64,000 nucleotides of DNA from Gelatoporia subvermispora B (lineage: Eukaryota; Basidiomycota; Agaricomycetes; Polyporales; Gelatoporiaceae), in the NCBI GenBank assembly GCA_000320605.2, contig KB445796.1:1221124-1285123 (forward strand), given 5' to 3'. A program made the position numbers and the translations under genes. The notes below the pieces were generated by a model. The model was not told the origin of the DNA, searched no databases, and worked only from the letters and a program-made list of their open reading frames with translations. Shown piece by piece: positions 39,591 to 50,809 of this stretch. Numbering within the stretch: position 1 is the first letter of the stretch; the number at the start of each line of letters is the position of its first letter.

Positions 39591-40682
39591 TTAGATCTCC
39601 AACCCGACGAGGACGTAGGCCGGGTCAACCTGGAAAGGCGGCTTAGTGACAACGGTCCCTCCGACGTACATGAGCGAGTGCAGGAGGTCGCCGAGGGCCG
39701 GCGAGGCTCTTTCAAGGGCGATCACAAGAGCTGAACACTGAAGACGTTCATCGGCAAGGTCCAAGAGCGCAACAATACTACAAATCCAGACAGTCAGTAC
39801 CCGCCGAGCCCGAGCCTCTTGCATGCATGAGTGCGACTCACCTCTCTCGGAGATTAACGTGGGCTGCGCTCTTTCCGTCAACATAAAACGTCTTCGGCTT
39901 ACCGGGCAGCTCAAGAACAACGCCCTCGAAGACGGCACCGAGGTCCGGCGCCGAGATGGAGACGCTCTTCGCGAACGGCATTGCGCCGAGGGCGTTGCGA
40001 GGGAACAACGCGGAGAGGAAGTCAAGTGCGTTCTGGCTCTGCTTCGCGCTGATCGCCGCAATGCTTCCGTCGCTCGAATCGCCGTCGTCCGGTGTCAGGG
40101 GCGGCGTCGCGAGGTCCAGCGCAGGTGCGGGCGCACGAGTCTTAGTATTGATAATCGCCCTCGGAGCGCTGGCGGGCGGGCTGAGCGGAGCATCAAAGTA
40201 CTGCTTGGTTTCGGGAGGAGGGGTGGGCGGGTAGATGATGGAATCGTTGAGGCTGTCTGTACCGAATGATGATAGCGTGGAGGAGGAGTCGGAGGCGGCG
40301 GAGGAAAACGTGCGCGCCAGACTGTCTGTCACCCAGTCTGGCGACCCTCTGTCAGGAGGGCATTTTTCCACAGGGGCGTCAAAACCGCCACTGCGTTATG
40401 TTGAGTACGATGTCCGGTGAGTAAAAACGGAGAAGTGACTCACCCCGGGCCCGCCAGAGAACGTAGTGGAATAGTAGTACATGTTGTTGCCCTCCATGTG
40501 GGCAACAGCAATCACGCTAGGAGTCATGTCGGTGGAGAAAGCCCCATTACCAACGGTTCGACGGCCGTTGCTGCAGATGACGGTCGGTCAGCCACCAGAC
40601 GGCGGAAGGAGTCAGGAGGGACATACGTGGGGCAAATACTAGATTGCTGATTCGAACAATTTATCATAGTTGAATTCGACAT
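39591..40682 (-). CDS. Ornithine decarboxylase antizyme, made by +1 frameshifting
   Basis: Antizyme binds ornithine decarboxylase, sends it to the proteasome and blocks polyamine uptake; its translation needs a polyamine-stimulated +1 ribosomal frameshift. Exons 40682-40627, 40570-40444, 40390-39842 and 39777-39591 total 919 bases, one more than a multiple of three, as expected. The first frame (64 codons) holds NGRRTVGNGAFSTDMTPS, then a YYYSTTFSGGPG block, and ends TTT TGA C at 40384-40378. The second frame continues FDAPVEKCPPDRGSPDW, a Ser/Pro-rich linker, then SVSISAPDLGAVFEGVVLEL, DLADERLQCSALVIALERAS and LLHSLMYVGGTVVTKPPF, the antizyme core and C-terminal signature, to a TAA at 39591. 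Frameshifting would give 305 residues. Exon 1 is inferred from the good GTATGT donor and matching phase. Confidence 0.94.
40378..40384 (-). promoter_or_regulatory. Programmed +1 ribosomal frameshift site of antizyme
   Basis: On the minus strand the zero-frame reads TTT TGA C. Skipping the T of the TGA moves the ribosome to GAC (Asp) and the second frame. The layout is that of known antizyme sites, where a slow-read TGA follows a codon such as TCC or TTT; a TTT-TGA version is known from nematodes. The site lies six bases inside exon 3, just after the third splice, and the stop base is followed by a pyrimidine, which weakens termination. Confidence 0.88.
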
Positions 40683-41382
40683 GGGGTGCCAACTCGTTAA
40701 ACTGTTGTTCTGGGAATGCGTTCGTGCTGGCTATCCGTAGCGATGATGAGATCAAGAAAAGACGTTGCGGAAGAGGCGGACTCACTGGCTGCGAAGAGAC
40801 AAGGAGGTCAAGTCAGAGGCTGAGTAAGCCGGCCACGGTAGTCTTATGGCCGGGGCAGACTCAGGCCCCCGTGCACCGCTCCACGTGTCTGTGGCTGCCG
40901 CGCCTATCCTGTGCATTCCGCTCGAACCTCCTCCAACTCGACCAACCACTCGGTTCCATTTGTGCTATGTTTATCTCCTCATTGCAAACGCATGGCGGGT
41001 CAGTCGCTCCCTGAGCGCGTATAGTGACGTCTGTCAGCCGATTTTCTGCGTATCTACCAGTAAGACCCGCAGTCTTGCGAACGATTCCGGGTCTCTCGGA
41101 ACCCGCGCCAACCAAGGGGCTGCGCCACGCCACGAAGCGTCCTCGTTTTCGGCCGATACGCCCAGGCTCTAGCAGATCCTGCAAGCTAGAAGAATGATAC
41201 GAGGGCGATACAGAGGACGCTGGAACAGCTGATACAATGCCTGGCGATTGAACGGGTATCATTAGTTTACTTCTTTCTCAGATCCACCTCTCGCGCCCGT
41301 CCCACAATAACACCCTAACGCTGTTCCTGGAGAAGACGCAGTCAATGGTGCTTCCCTTACACAGCGCTGGTCCTCACCGATC
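40683..41382. repeat. Intergenic stretch, part of a tandem duplication
   Basis: No gene. From about 40980 it resembles 43940-44330 ('cag-tca-ctctgagcgc-tatagtgacgtc', then 'cgattc-gg-ctc-cggaa' and 'gtcaatggtg-ttccctt'), so it is the 3' flank of copy 1 of the duplicated unknown gene. Confidence 0.6.
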
Positions 41383-42883
41383 TCAACCGACCCTCGTTGC
41401 TCTTATCTTGCTCGGGCCTCCCACGGCCGACGGCGAACATATCGCTGTGCAGATTTCCTCCAAGATGTCGAAGTTCTCCGGGTCTCGTCGCGTCCCAGGT
41501 GCAACCTCGCATTCCGGAGGTGCCTCGGGGCGATCCTCCTGCTCGCGCAGACATTCGTACATCGACCTGCGTTGAGCCGACCTCCGGATCATACGCGAGA
41601 CCTCGACGAGTACGTCAAAGTCTCCCGAGGAGGCGCCGTCCGCGCTTGGTCTGGACCCATCCGCGGTTGACATGGTGGGAATTCCCTTCCGGTCTCTGGG
41701 CGATCTAAGGATAATATTGTCGCTTCGATTCCGCTGTATACCAGGCCGTAGACTGTCCATGGAAGGGCCAGGCGGCGTGGAGAGCAGGCCTCGCTTATAG
41801 GGTCTCGTCTTCAGCTCGTACCAGGTCTGCGTGGGCCAAAAAGCAGATGAAGAGTCTGTGGGTACGTGGATACGAGTTTGGGTGGGCTTGGTCTCGGGCT
41901 CGGGAGGCGGTGCGTTTATCGTAGCAATATGAACAGGTGCGGTGGCATTGGAAAACGAATCAGGTTCGCCGGGCCGACGATATGAACTCAGAAACTTGAT
42001 CGCAGGGGGTCCTGGGATAGCGAATGCCAGGGATGATGCAACCTGACTTCCGTGTTGCTGATGGTGAGCGGGCGGCTCGTTGAAAACCATGTGGCATGCG
42101 GATGGAACAGTTGAAACGGGTCGCGAATGAGCTGCGAGTTCAGTATTTCGCATCGGCCTTTCCCCCTTCTGGTCATAGCGAGATAATCCAGCCTCCCCGA
42201 CGGGTAACGGAGATAAAGGGAGGAAACCAGTATCCCATCGTAAAGGTGACTCGATAGTGTCATGCGTAAACCTCTGACAGGTACTGAGGCTTGACGAGTC
42301 GGCGACCGCAGATTCGTTTACACGAGGGTACTGAATACCGGAGGAAGAGAGGGCGCCGCTGAGATTAGTAGAGGCATCTAGGAGAGGATTGCCAGGAGAA
42401 ACCGCAGGGATTTCATGACTACTATCTCGCGGAGACGTCGGGGAAGTTGAATCGTGTATGGCGTTTGCAGTGGATGTGACCTTGATGGTGAGTAAGTAGT
42501 ATAATGAGAGGGGCGAATTAACTGATCGAGAGGCAGTTCACCACTTACCTGATTGCCCGAGCTAGCTGCTGTGCAGTTGACCGCAATACTATGACGAGGC
42601 CGTTTCAGCACCTGAACCAAATGTAACACGAAGCGACCGAATCGTCAGCATATCGTAATGCTATTTCATAGGAGAGCCGGGGACGCACCATGCGTCGCAA
42701 GCTCTTTCGGGAAGCGATAACTGCAACATCACTGTTAAATGAGGGCCTGAGCCGTTTGAACTCCATAGTCCCTGGATTGTCCTGGCCAAATGTGTCCAGT
42801 GTCCTCAGTTCCAGCGGAGCACGGGCGTAGTAGAGGTCGTCGGCCATATCGTCGAGGCCCCCCACTAATTGACCCGTCGACAT
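41383..42883 (-). CDS. Unknown protein, tandem paralogue 1 (mostly disordered)
   Basis: Three exons, 42883-42689, 42611-42549 and 42480-41383, all joined in phase 0, give 452 codons. The protein is Ser/Pro-rich and low in hydrophobic residues. The parts shared with the neighbour at 44335 are an N-terminal RPSFNSDVAVIA segment, a middle LRPGIQRNRSDNIILRS segment, and a C-terminal pair of short amphipathic motifs, GDFDVLVEVSRMIRR and RDPENFDILEEICTAI. The repeated NFDxLxxI / DFDVLxExSR motif suggests a protein-binding helix. I do not recognise a family; no membrane segment or signal is seen. The start at 42883 is the first ATG of exon 1 and may be wrong. Confidence 0.75.
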
Positions 42884-44334
42884 TGTCGAACAATCTCAGG
42901 AGCGCTGGTGTGTAGAAATCTGGGGGCTCGGTCGCGAGGGGTATCGGCACATTCAAACACGGTAGCATCTATACATTAAGACTGCGCGTGGCCAAACTCC
43001 CGGACGAGGAGCATCGAGAGAAGTGCGCGTCATTTTATTGACAAGCCCGATGTGCGTCAGGATCTCCGAATACGATAGACGTGCTCTGCGCTGCTGTCGG
43101 AGAGACGACTTTGGACGAGATGAATCCTGCAAAGTTTTCGGTAACGCCTCTGCGATGAACAGACATAGCAGCGAGATAATTGCGGATTATCTTCTTTCCA
43201 ACCTCTGCAAGGTAATAAATAGCTTAGCAATGGAGAAGCAAGTTCAGCTGTAAGGGCCTGTCAGACGATACTCATCGGTGTCAAATGTGTCGTGCGTCAT
43301 TAGAAGGAGCCTTGCTGAAATAGATGTACCCTCCCAATTTGGGATGCCCCGAGGCTAAGATCTAAGAAGTCATGCACGTGTCCAGCGGCGTAGAAGATTA
43401 TGTATTCCTGGTTCTCGATCGTCACTCAGCAGCCTCCGCGGCGCAATCACCCTTCTCGAACGACTGGCTTGCGAATAGTGATGAGAAAATTATGTATTTT
43501 TCTTAGAGCGGCTTGCAGCATCTCACTTACCCTACAAGGCAAATATCAGAGAGATTGATCTCATCGCTCAAGCCACCGAAAGCAAAACGAAAGAAAGAAA
43601 AGTCGGGACTATGCTTGAAGGGAACGAACACGTAGAAGACATCAAGGACGCGTTCAAGGGTATCGTGACGTCACCGGAGAACTTCCAAGTATGTCACCGC
43701 GGATATCAATCGCACTGTGACAGCTGATTTGCGAATCTAGATAGATGCTGTAATCCTCAGATTTTTACAGACATCTCTGACGAGACTTTTTCTAGTATAT
43801 ACCTGTCCGCAGCAGCGAGTACACCGCGTTTTGTTTTCATCGGCCCAGTATCCCGCGATGATAGTAGAACAAATGTCGTACATGGTACTGATGTGCATTT
43901 GTGCACATTCATCGCTCTGGTGGTCAGAGTTGTGCTACGGACGTGCCGTTCACACCACCAACGCTCAACGAGCCAGTCACTCTGTGAGCGCATATAGTGA
44001 CGTCCGGCAGTGAAGTTCTTGTATATCACCCAGAGAGATTCGCAATCCTACGAGCGATTCTAGGTCACTCGGAATTTGTGCCAGGGACGGGGTTATACCA
44101 CGGCACTCGGCAATGGAGCGTACTATTAGTTCTCTGCAAGCGGAAATACAATTACGATACAGGGATCATTCGAACACCATTGGCTGACACTATACCTATT
44201 AATTGGCCCACTTTGACAGCTAACTCTATTCCCAGGATCCGACTCTCTCGGACCACCAGATTTTTCGTTTCAACAGCGCCTGGAGAGGATGTAGTCAATG
44301 GTGTTTCCCTTCCTTTGCAGCCCACTGTACTGAC
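42884..44334. repeat. Spacer of the tandem duplication
   Basis: 5' flank of paralogue 1 and 3' flank of paralogue 2. A segment at about 43425-43490 (agcagcctccgcggcgca...cgactggcttgcga) is matched by 46440-46490 upstream of paralogue 2, which places it in the duplicated promoter region; a stop codon in one copy argues against coding. About 43940-44330 matches the 3' flank of paralogue 1. Confidence 0.6.
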
Positions 44335-45489
44335 CTAACGGCGGCCGATCAGCTTGAGCCTGCCCGGCCTTCCCAGGGCCGCCGGCGAGGAGATCATCGT
44401 CTGGATCGTATCCAGTACGTCGAAGTTCTCCGGATCCGGTTGCCGTTGACGCACGGGCTTTGGTTTCGGGCGGGCCTCGGAACGAATATGTTGTTTGTGC
44501 ATGACCCCGTCTATCGACTCACGGCGCACAATATTCCGAAGCGAGCGCGAGGTCTCAATGAGCACGTCGAAGCCGTCCGAGGACGCGGAGACACTGTCCA
44601 GACGTGGCCCGTCTGCGAGAGACACAGTGAGAATCCTGTGTCGGTCACTAGATGCTCTAGACCATATAAGATGGTCACTGTGACTTCGTTGGACGCAGGG
44701 ACGCAGATCGGCTCTAGCAAAGCCGAGTGCGGTGAGAGGACGCGTCGTAGTACCGGCAGGCTTTGCCTCTTCGGACCGAGAATCCGCGAATGTCCGGATC
44801 TTGTCCTCACGGACTCTGCTCCGAGGCGAAGATATCTGGATCTCGGTGGGCGTTTGTTCAGCAGAAGCGGTGACTTCTACGGGCGGCCCGCAGGGAGCGC
44901 TAGGTGCGTCTTGGCAATGGCACGAAGGCAGAAATTCGACTGCCGGAGACCTGAATATATTGAAAGGAAAACTACGAGAAGAGGTTTGTCCACGATGGGA
45001 AAGGCTGGCATCAGGTGCAGTATTCGATTCCTGTTCATGACGCGCTGCTCAGAGTTGCCAATGCATATACTATAGAAGCACTCACGTTAGAGACATTCAC
45101 GGAGGCGGGTGCATGATCTTGATATCTTCGGTGAGAACCCAACAACTAGTTCATAAGATGGATACAAGTTGGAGAACCAGAGCTTAGCAAGTCTGTTGTG
45201 TATGTGGATGACCGGCGGTGAAACACAGTGCTCAGGCGCTCACCAGGGGCTGCGAGTTTCCTTGTGCAGCAATGCCCTCGACGTCACTCCTAAACGAAGG
45301 TCGGTGCTGGCGCGTATCGATTTGATTCTGTTGACCTGAGGTGCCGAGCGCCTCTCCTGATGCACGGTTGTAGGGGACGCTGTCGTCCTTTACGGTGCGC
45401 CCTGTCAGAGGACCGTTTGATGATACCATCGCAGGATTGCAGAGATACTCTGTGAGGATGATAAAGGGGGGAAAGTAGGTCGAGGGCAT
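44335..45489 (-). CDS. Unknown protein, tandem paralogue 2
   Basis: Paralogue of the gene at 41383-42883. Exon 1 ends at 45244 with the same splice position and gives RPSFRSDVEGIAAQGNSQPL against RPSFNSDVAVIASRKSLRRM in paralogue 1. The last exon gives LRPCVQRSHSDHLIWSRASS, SDRHRILTVSLADGPR, then DGFDVLIETSRSLRN and PDPENFDVLDTIQTMI with a TAA-type stop at 44335. The middle is much shorter and I could not place every splice between about 44900 and 45240. Either a faster-evolving functional copy or an early pseudogene; the C-terminal motifs remain open and conserved, which favours function. Confidence 0.68.
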
Positions 45490-47560
45490 TCTGGGACGCG
45501 ACGCGATATAATGAGCTATTTATTTCAAGATGAGCTGTCACCGTCACCAATTGTACCGGGGAGCGTGGAGCTCGGGATTTGCTTCGCCCGTTGCCCCACA
45601 GATTCGTTACAGAAAAGTGAAAGTTCTCGGCCCTGCTGTCACAGAACCGGCTTCTTGGATACTCCACAAATGCGGAGTAAATTGTTGTACATACATACTT
45701 GCTGTCTGCGTATCCCACCTATGCCCAACATAGGCTTTGATGAAGGAAAATGGCATAAAAGCATGGCCCATGGACCGAGCAGACAAAACATAAGCGGGGG
45801 GAACGTCGCAGATATCGATAGGATATGAAGTGATGTGTTAAGCTAGTTTCATCGCTGCCCAATCTACACTTTCCACATTAGAACATTGCCTCATACGAGT
45901 ATATTCGACAGATGATCGAAGAGTCTTATCCATTGACGGGCTGTCAATCGGCACATCACTCGACGACACCGAGACTTCTTTGAGCAACGAATTTGGATGT
46001 GAACGCTTAACGGCTTCGGGAACTGCGCATTGTATACATTAATCTCTACACTGAGCAGAACTGTATCACAATAGTCCAAATGTAGCGTACGTGTAACCCG
46101 ATACAGAGGCAGAAGGTGCCCCGGGCCCCAAGCAACGGGCACGGGGAAGCAGCAGTTGACAGGAAACTCGCATCGTCATCACGCCGCGGCCCTCCGAGGT
46201 GAATACAAGCCCGTGTCAGGGAATCGAAACCGGGCGAGTTCAGTGAGCGATCTAGTACGTCATGGTCGATCCAAAATACCTCGAGCTCGGAGGAAGACAA
46301 TCGCTAATCCCGGCGATGCGTGCAATAGCTAGTCTCGTCCCCATCCGTTTGTGCTGCTCGGCGCCCTCCGGTCGGAGATCTAAAATCTCCTGCACCGAGC
46401 GAGCACAAAAGGATGCGTGCACTGGTTTTTAGATGTCCGCTCGGCAGCCTCCGTGGCGCAGCCACCCTCCTATAACGTCTGGCTTGCGAGACTATGCAAT
46501 AGCATACGATCGAAGCTGAGTGATTGAGGGCGCAGCATGCGTAACGTGGCAAGATTGAAACTGAGGTGAAGGCGAAGCTGGCGGGTCGTGTGAGATGTTG
46601 CGACATAGGAGGTCAATCTCAGGCACGTAACTCGTCAAGACTTTGAGATAAAAGGGGAGCTGAGAACAAGCCGTACAGATCATGGCCAGAGTCCGACGTG
46701 TATATGTACATCAAGCGAAGGCGCAACGCACCCGACGCTCTTCGCCAGGAACGTTCGAGACCCCTGTCAAGTCGATGTGCGCCAATTGGGGACAGTGCAG
46801 ACGAAGTGGAGCAGCTAGGAACAAGAGTAGAAGGTGACGCCGTGCAGCCCAAGCCTCGATACCATTCCGAACTACGACAATGCGAGTCGGCTCAGTGGAT
46901 GCAATGAAGAGGTCCTTGTGGTTTGAGATCATTGTGAATGATGATAGAATCAATGCGGTGCGGCTTTCCCGCAAACTCGACGGGGAAGGCATGGAATGTT
47001 CGAGGAGATGTCACCTTCACGTCGTCAAAAGTACACGGCCGACAGGGGCATCTACGCGCAATAGATATAGAATATGAGCTGAGTCCCTTGTGCCTACCGC
47101 ACAAACTAGATGATGGTTTGTGCCTATTGCTGTATATGTCATTTCGCTCATCAGGCTGTCGTCAGGCAGTTCGTCACCCATGGTAATTGAGCGCGGCGTC
47201 GACTGAGGTAGTTCAATAATGTCTTGATCAGAGAGGACAGGCAACGCGGTTCATCTGTATGGTGAGTACTTGTTGAATGCAAATCATCAGGAGCCGGAGT
47301 TTGTCGAACGTATTCAGTCCCTGGGAGTGGCGATGGAGTGGGAGGGTGGCAGACTTGTAAGAGCGCCTAATGATCGGGCACCCACGTGCAAGCGTCTATC
47401 GAGTGTCCGCTTCAGGGCAGGCTAGCGCTGAGACGCCCGATTGAGAATTATCGACGCCGGGGACACCGTAGACACCGACGGGCGAGCTCGATACCGACTT
47501 ACCTCAAGACGTGAGTCCCTCTATGCCATTCTGCTGCTCGGACGACGTTTGGGAGGCTCT
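45490..47560. other. Intergenic stretch
   Basis: A minus-strand patch at 46700-47100 contains SPRTFHAFPVEFAGKPHRI and CPQLAHIDLTGVSN, faintly like F-box/leucine-rich proteins of Agaricomycetes, but frames shift repeatedly and no F-box or full gene can be built. Possibly a dead gene. Confidence 0.35.
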
Positions 47561-47641
47561 TGGGATCATCTGCTGCAAAAACCAGGTCGATTGGACTCGT
47601 TGGCGAGGATGGATGGCCGGATCCGTGAGCAGATGATCCCA
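47561..47641. promoter_or_regulatory. 14-bp perfect inverted repeat upstream of uS5
   Basis: TGGGATCATCTGCT at 47561-47574 is matched by its exact reverse complement AGCAGATGATCCCA at 47628-47641, 53 bases apart, ending 90 bases before the uS5 start codon. It could be a paired binding site in the promoter or a hairpin in a longer leader. Function is inferred only. Confidence 0.5.
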
Positions 47642-47731
47642 GGCGCCGCCTATGCTGTCCCCCGCTAGCTCTGCTTTTTACGCGATTTCTTACGGACTGG
47701 GTTTGCACAGTAACTCTCCGGCAACACTATA

Positions 47732-47939
47732 ATGGCCGACGCAGCTCGTGGACGTGGTGGATTCGGTCGTGGGCGTGGTGACCGTGGACGGGGCCGCCGG
47801 GGACCCCGCCGTGGTGGCCGCAAGGACGAGGAGAAGGAGTGGTGAGTAGTAGCGCAGCTGTCACTCTGGAACACGGCATGAACGAGTTCGCGCGACCTGC
47901 AGGGTTCCCGTCACCAAGCTCGGCCGTCTCGTGAAGGAT

Positions 47940-47971
<32 letters not shown>

Positions 47972-48029
47972 GTTCTCCCTCCCGGTGAAGGAGTTCCAGA
48001 TCGTCGACTTCTTCCTGCCGAAGCTCAAG

Positions 48030-48064
<35 letters not shown>

Positions 48065-48618
48065 GACGCGCGCCGGTCAGCGCACCCGCTTCAAGGCGTT
48101 CGTCGCCATTGGTGACTTCGACGGCCACGTCGGCCTCGGTGTCAAGTGCGCGAAGGAGGTCGCCACCGCCATCCGCGGCGCCATCGTCCTCGCCAAGCTC
48201 TCCGTCATTCCCGTCCGCCGTGGTTACTGGGGTGCCGCCCTCGGTGAGCCCCACACCGTCCCCTCGAAGGTGTCCGGCAAGGTCGGCTCCGTCATGTGCC
48301 GTCTCATCCCCGCGCCAAGAGGTACCGGTCTCGTTGCTGCGCCCGCGTCGAAGCGTATGCTGCAGCTGGCTGGTGTTGAGGACTGCTACACACAGTCCAA
48401 GGGTTCGACTGCGACGATGGGCAACTTCTTGAAGGCGACCTTCGCTGCGGTATGTTCAATTTTGAAATCTTTGCGCATGGTTGACTCATTGGGACGGATA
48501 GATCACAAAAACGTACGCATTCCTCACCCCCGATCTCTGGCGGGAGATCCCTGTCTCGAAGTTCCCCTACGACGAGCACAGTGCGCACCTCCAAATTGCC
48601 GCTGGCAAGAAGTACTAG
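47732..48618 (+). CDS. rps2: 40S ribosomal protein uS5 (S2)
   Basis: Small-subunit ribosomal protein at the mRNA entry channel that helps decoding accuracy. Exons 47732-47841, 47903-48449 and 48502-48618 sum to 774 bases, 257 residues, the normal eukaryotic length. An Arg/Gly-rich N terminus ([18 protein letters not shown]) is followed by [15 protein letters not shown], the S5 double-stranded-RNA-binding fold with [20 protein letters not shown], the S5 C-terminal domain with [18 protein letters not shown], and the eukaryotic tail [17 protein letters not shown] ending KKY. Codon use is strongly C-ending and uniform, as in highly expressed genes. All splice sites are standard. The RGG-type N terminus is a common arginine-methylation target in this protein. 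Confidence 0.98.
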
Positions 48619-49272
48619 ACTGCTGGAGCGTGTCTTTTCCCTCTTCTCTGTACTCTGCACACTGTCAAAACTTCATGGATGTAAGGTCCGCCGTGTTTGA
48701 CATGATTCATGCTATCCTCGCAACCGCTATGTATATTTGGGTGAATACGTTCTGTCCGTAATCTTGCAGGGTCCTATCCTGGTCCCATACGGCGTTGGGC
48801 GATCAGGGGCATGAGATTACCGCGTCTTAAACACTGCTTCGAAGAGAATGAGCAAGGCTGCTGCCTTGTTGAATGTGCTGCTGGTTGTTTGTCGTCAAAT
48901 GAGTCGTTGCATTAGACTATATGCAGTCAAAATCACCGACATCAATTGCGACTCTTCAGTGCAGGCTGTTCGGCTGCAGTTCGTCTCGCTTTCGGAGCGC
49001 AAGAGCGTACCTCTGAGCTTTTCATGTTCTCACAACGATACGCTTAGAGTTCACCAAGAATATGGATGCTCACACGGTTCGGGTGATGCAGATTGCAGCT
49101 GACACAATGTGATTTGGTCAGATGGAGGCCAGTGATATGAACTCGCATCGACCCTGACGTGTTGACACGCATGACAGCTGACGGGGAGAGTGGGACGCTT
49201 GGGGGTCTGGGGACTGGACCGCTTACTTAGGTGGATCGCGTCCTTTTCCTGCGTCGTCCACAAGTCCTCGAT

Positions 49273-50809
49273 ATGGGTCGCATACTATCCATCGGCGGAG
49301 TGTTGCTCGTCGCAGTTCTCGCGGGACTATACCAGGTCGCCATCGGCCCGCTGCTCAACACCGCCGGGGTGTTCAGACCAGTACAGCCGCTCAACAATCA
49401 TGACTGCAAGATCATAACTGAAGTAGGCAATGGATGTGAAAGTGCGAACTTTCAGTTATCTTGACAGCCGCGAACCCGCTGACTGTGGATAATTTTGGCG
49501 TCGAATCGCAGAGCTGCTCTTGGATGAAGCCACTGGTATCGTCTATATGACGTGCGTGGACATGTACTCGCGCCCGAAGTGGCTGCCCGCCGTGTCCCAC
49601 CTCGACGAGAGCGGCGTCGTGGACGGGTATGTTGCGACATATGATCCCGACACGGACAAAGTCACGCGTCTGGAGATCGTAGGCAAGACGTTCGATAGAG
49701 GTCTATCTCTGCACGGCTTTGACTTCGTCCATTCCACGTCGGACCCTTCGGAGATCACGTTCTTCTTCATCAACCATCAGGCCCCGCGAGGCGGGATTAA
49801 TGCGAAGAAGGTCGGCGCAAACTCGGTCATTGAAGTCATGAAAGGCACGGTGGGCAGCACGAAGCTCACGTATGTCTCGACAATCGAAGATCCTGTCATT
49901 ATGACGCCGAACGACCTTGTCGCGTCGCTTGACGGCAAGTCTTTCTGGTTCACGAACGACAAGGGCGCGAAGACTGGCTGGGTCAGTGCTCTATCTGTGT
50001 TTGACAGAGCCGCATCTCACAGGTCTGCTGCAGTCCCGTGAGTTCGAGACTTTCTTCCCGATCAAAAGAACCTCTGTCGGGTACTGCGAGCTCGGCAAGA
50101 GCTGCAAGTTCGCTGCGGAGAAGCTGCCGGGGAGCAATGGCATCGCATGGAGCAAGACCAATGACACTTTCTTCGTCGCAAATACGCCACTCGGTCAAGT
50201 CAACGTCCTGGAGAAACAATCAGACAACACCCTGGTGTTGACAGATACAATCACTGTTGGTACGGCTGAAGTCTACCTTTCGCCGAACATTTCGCTGACG
50301 CCCCGTAGGCTTTGCCATCGACAACTTGATACTGGACAGGGACGGCGCTCTGTGGGCTGCTAGTACGTTTCCGAGTCCTGTCACCTCCCAGTAATCACTG
50401 CTTCTGACCAGCTGTGTATAGCATTTCCGAAGGCATTACAGATAGTGGCGCGATTCAGCGACTTGACGAAACAAGCGCCGGCTGGAGCGCACCGAGTGAC
50501 CATGAACACCGACAGAAGCGCATACTTCGGAGAGAAGTACAAAGTTGATCGGGTACGATTTATCATGAAATTGGTGCGCATATACTGGACGCTCACCATT
50601 CTGTGATACTTTCCAAGATGTTCGAAGATGACGGTACGATAGTCGCTGGTCCGACGTCTGTAGTCCACGACGCGCGGCGTGGGTTACTTTACATGCATGG
50701 TACGTACATCAAGTACGACCCGGCCATTGAGTATGCTGAGCGCTGATCTCCGACATACGCATTATCTGCAGGTGTCGTGTCTCCTCACATGGCCGTCTGC
50801 AAAATCTAG
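49273..50809 (+). CDS. SMP-30 / arylesterase-like beta-propeller protein, copy 1
   Basis: A membrane-anchored six-bladed propeller of the SMP-30 / paraoxonase-like superfamily, which hydrolyses lactones or esters with bound calcium. Residues 1-30 form a signal anchor (ILSIGGVLLVAVLAGLYQVA). Following exons give LLLDEATGIVYMTCVD, SLHGFDFVHSTSDPSEITFF, NSVIEVMKGT, DPVIMTPNDLVASLDGKSFW with FTNDKGAKTGW, SNGIAWSKTNDTFFVANT, NLILDRDGALWAA, IFEDDGTIVAG with TSVVHD, and a final exon ending HMAVCKI. The order matches Agaricomycete arylesterase-like proteins. Asn in SNGIA and Asp in the TPND and EDDG areas are candidate calcium ligands by position. About seven introns. It is a tandem duplicate of the gene at 51896, about 1.1 kb downstream. 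Confidence 0.9.

Noticed and set aside
46700..47110. Possible F-box/leucine-rich gene on the minus strand
   Set aside because: Suggestive peptides in different frames but no F-box motif and no splice model that joins them.
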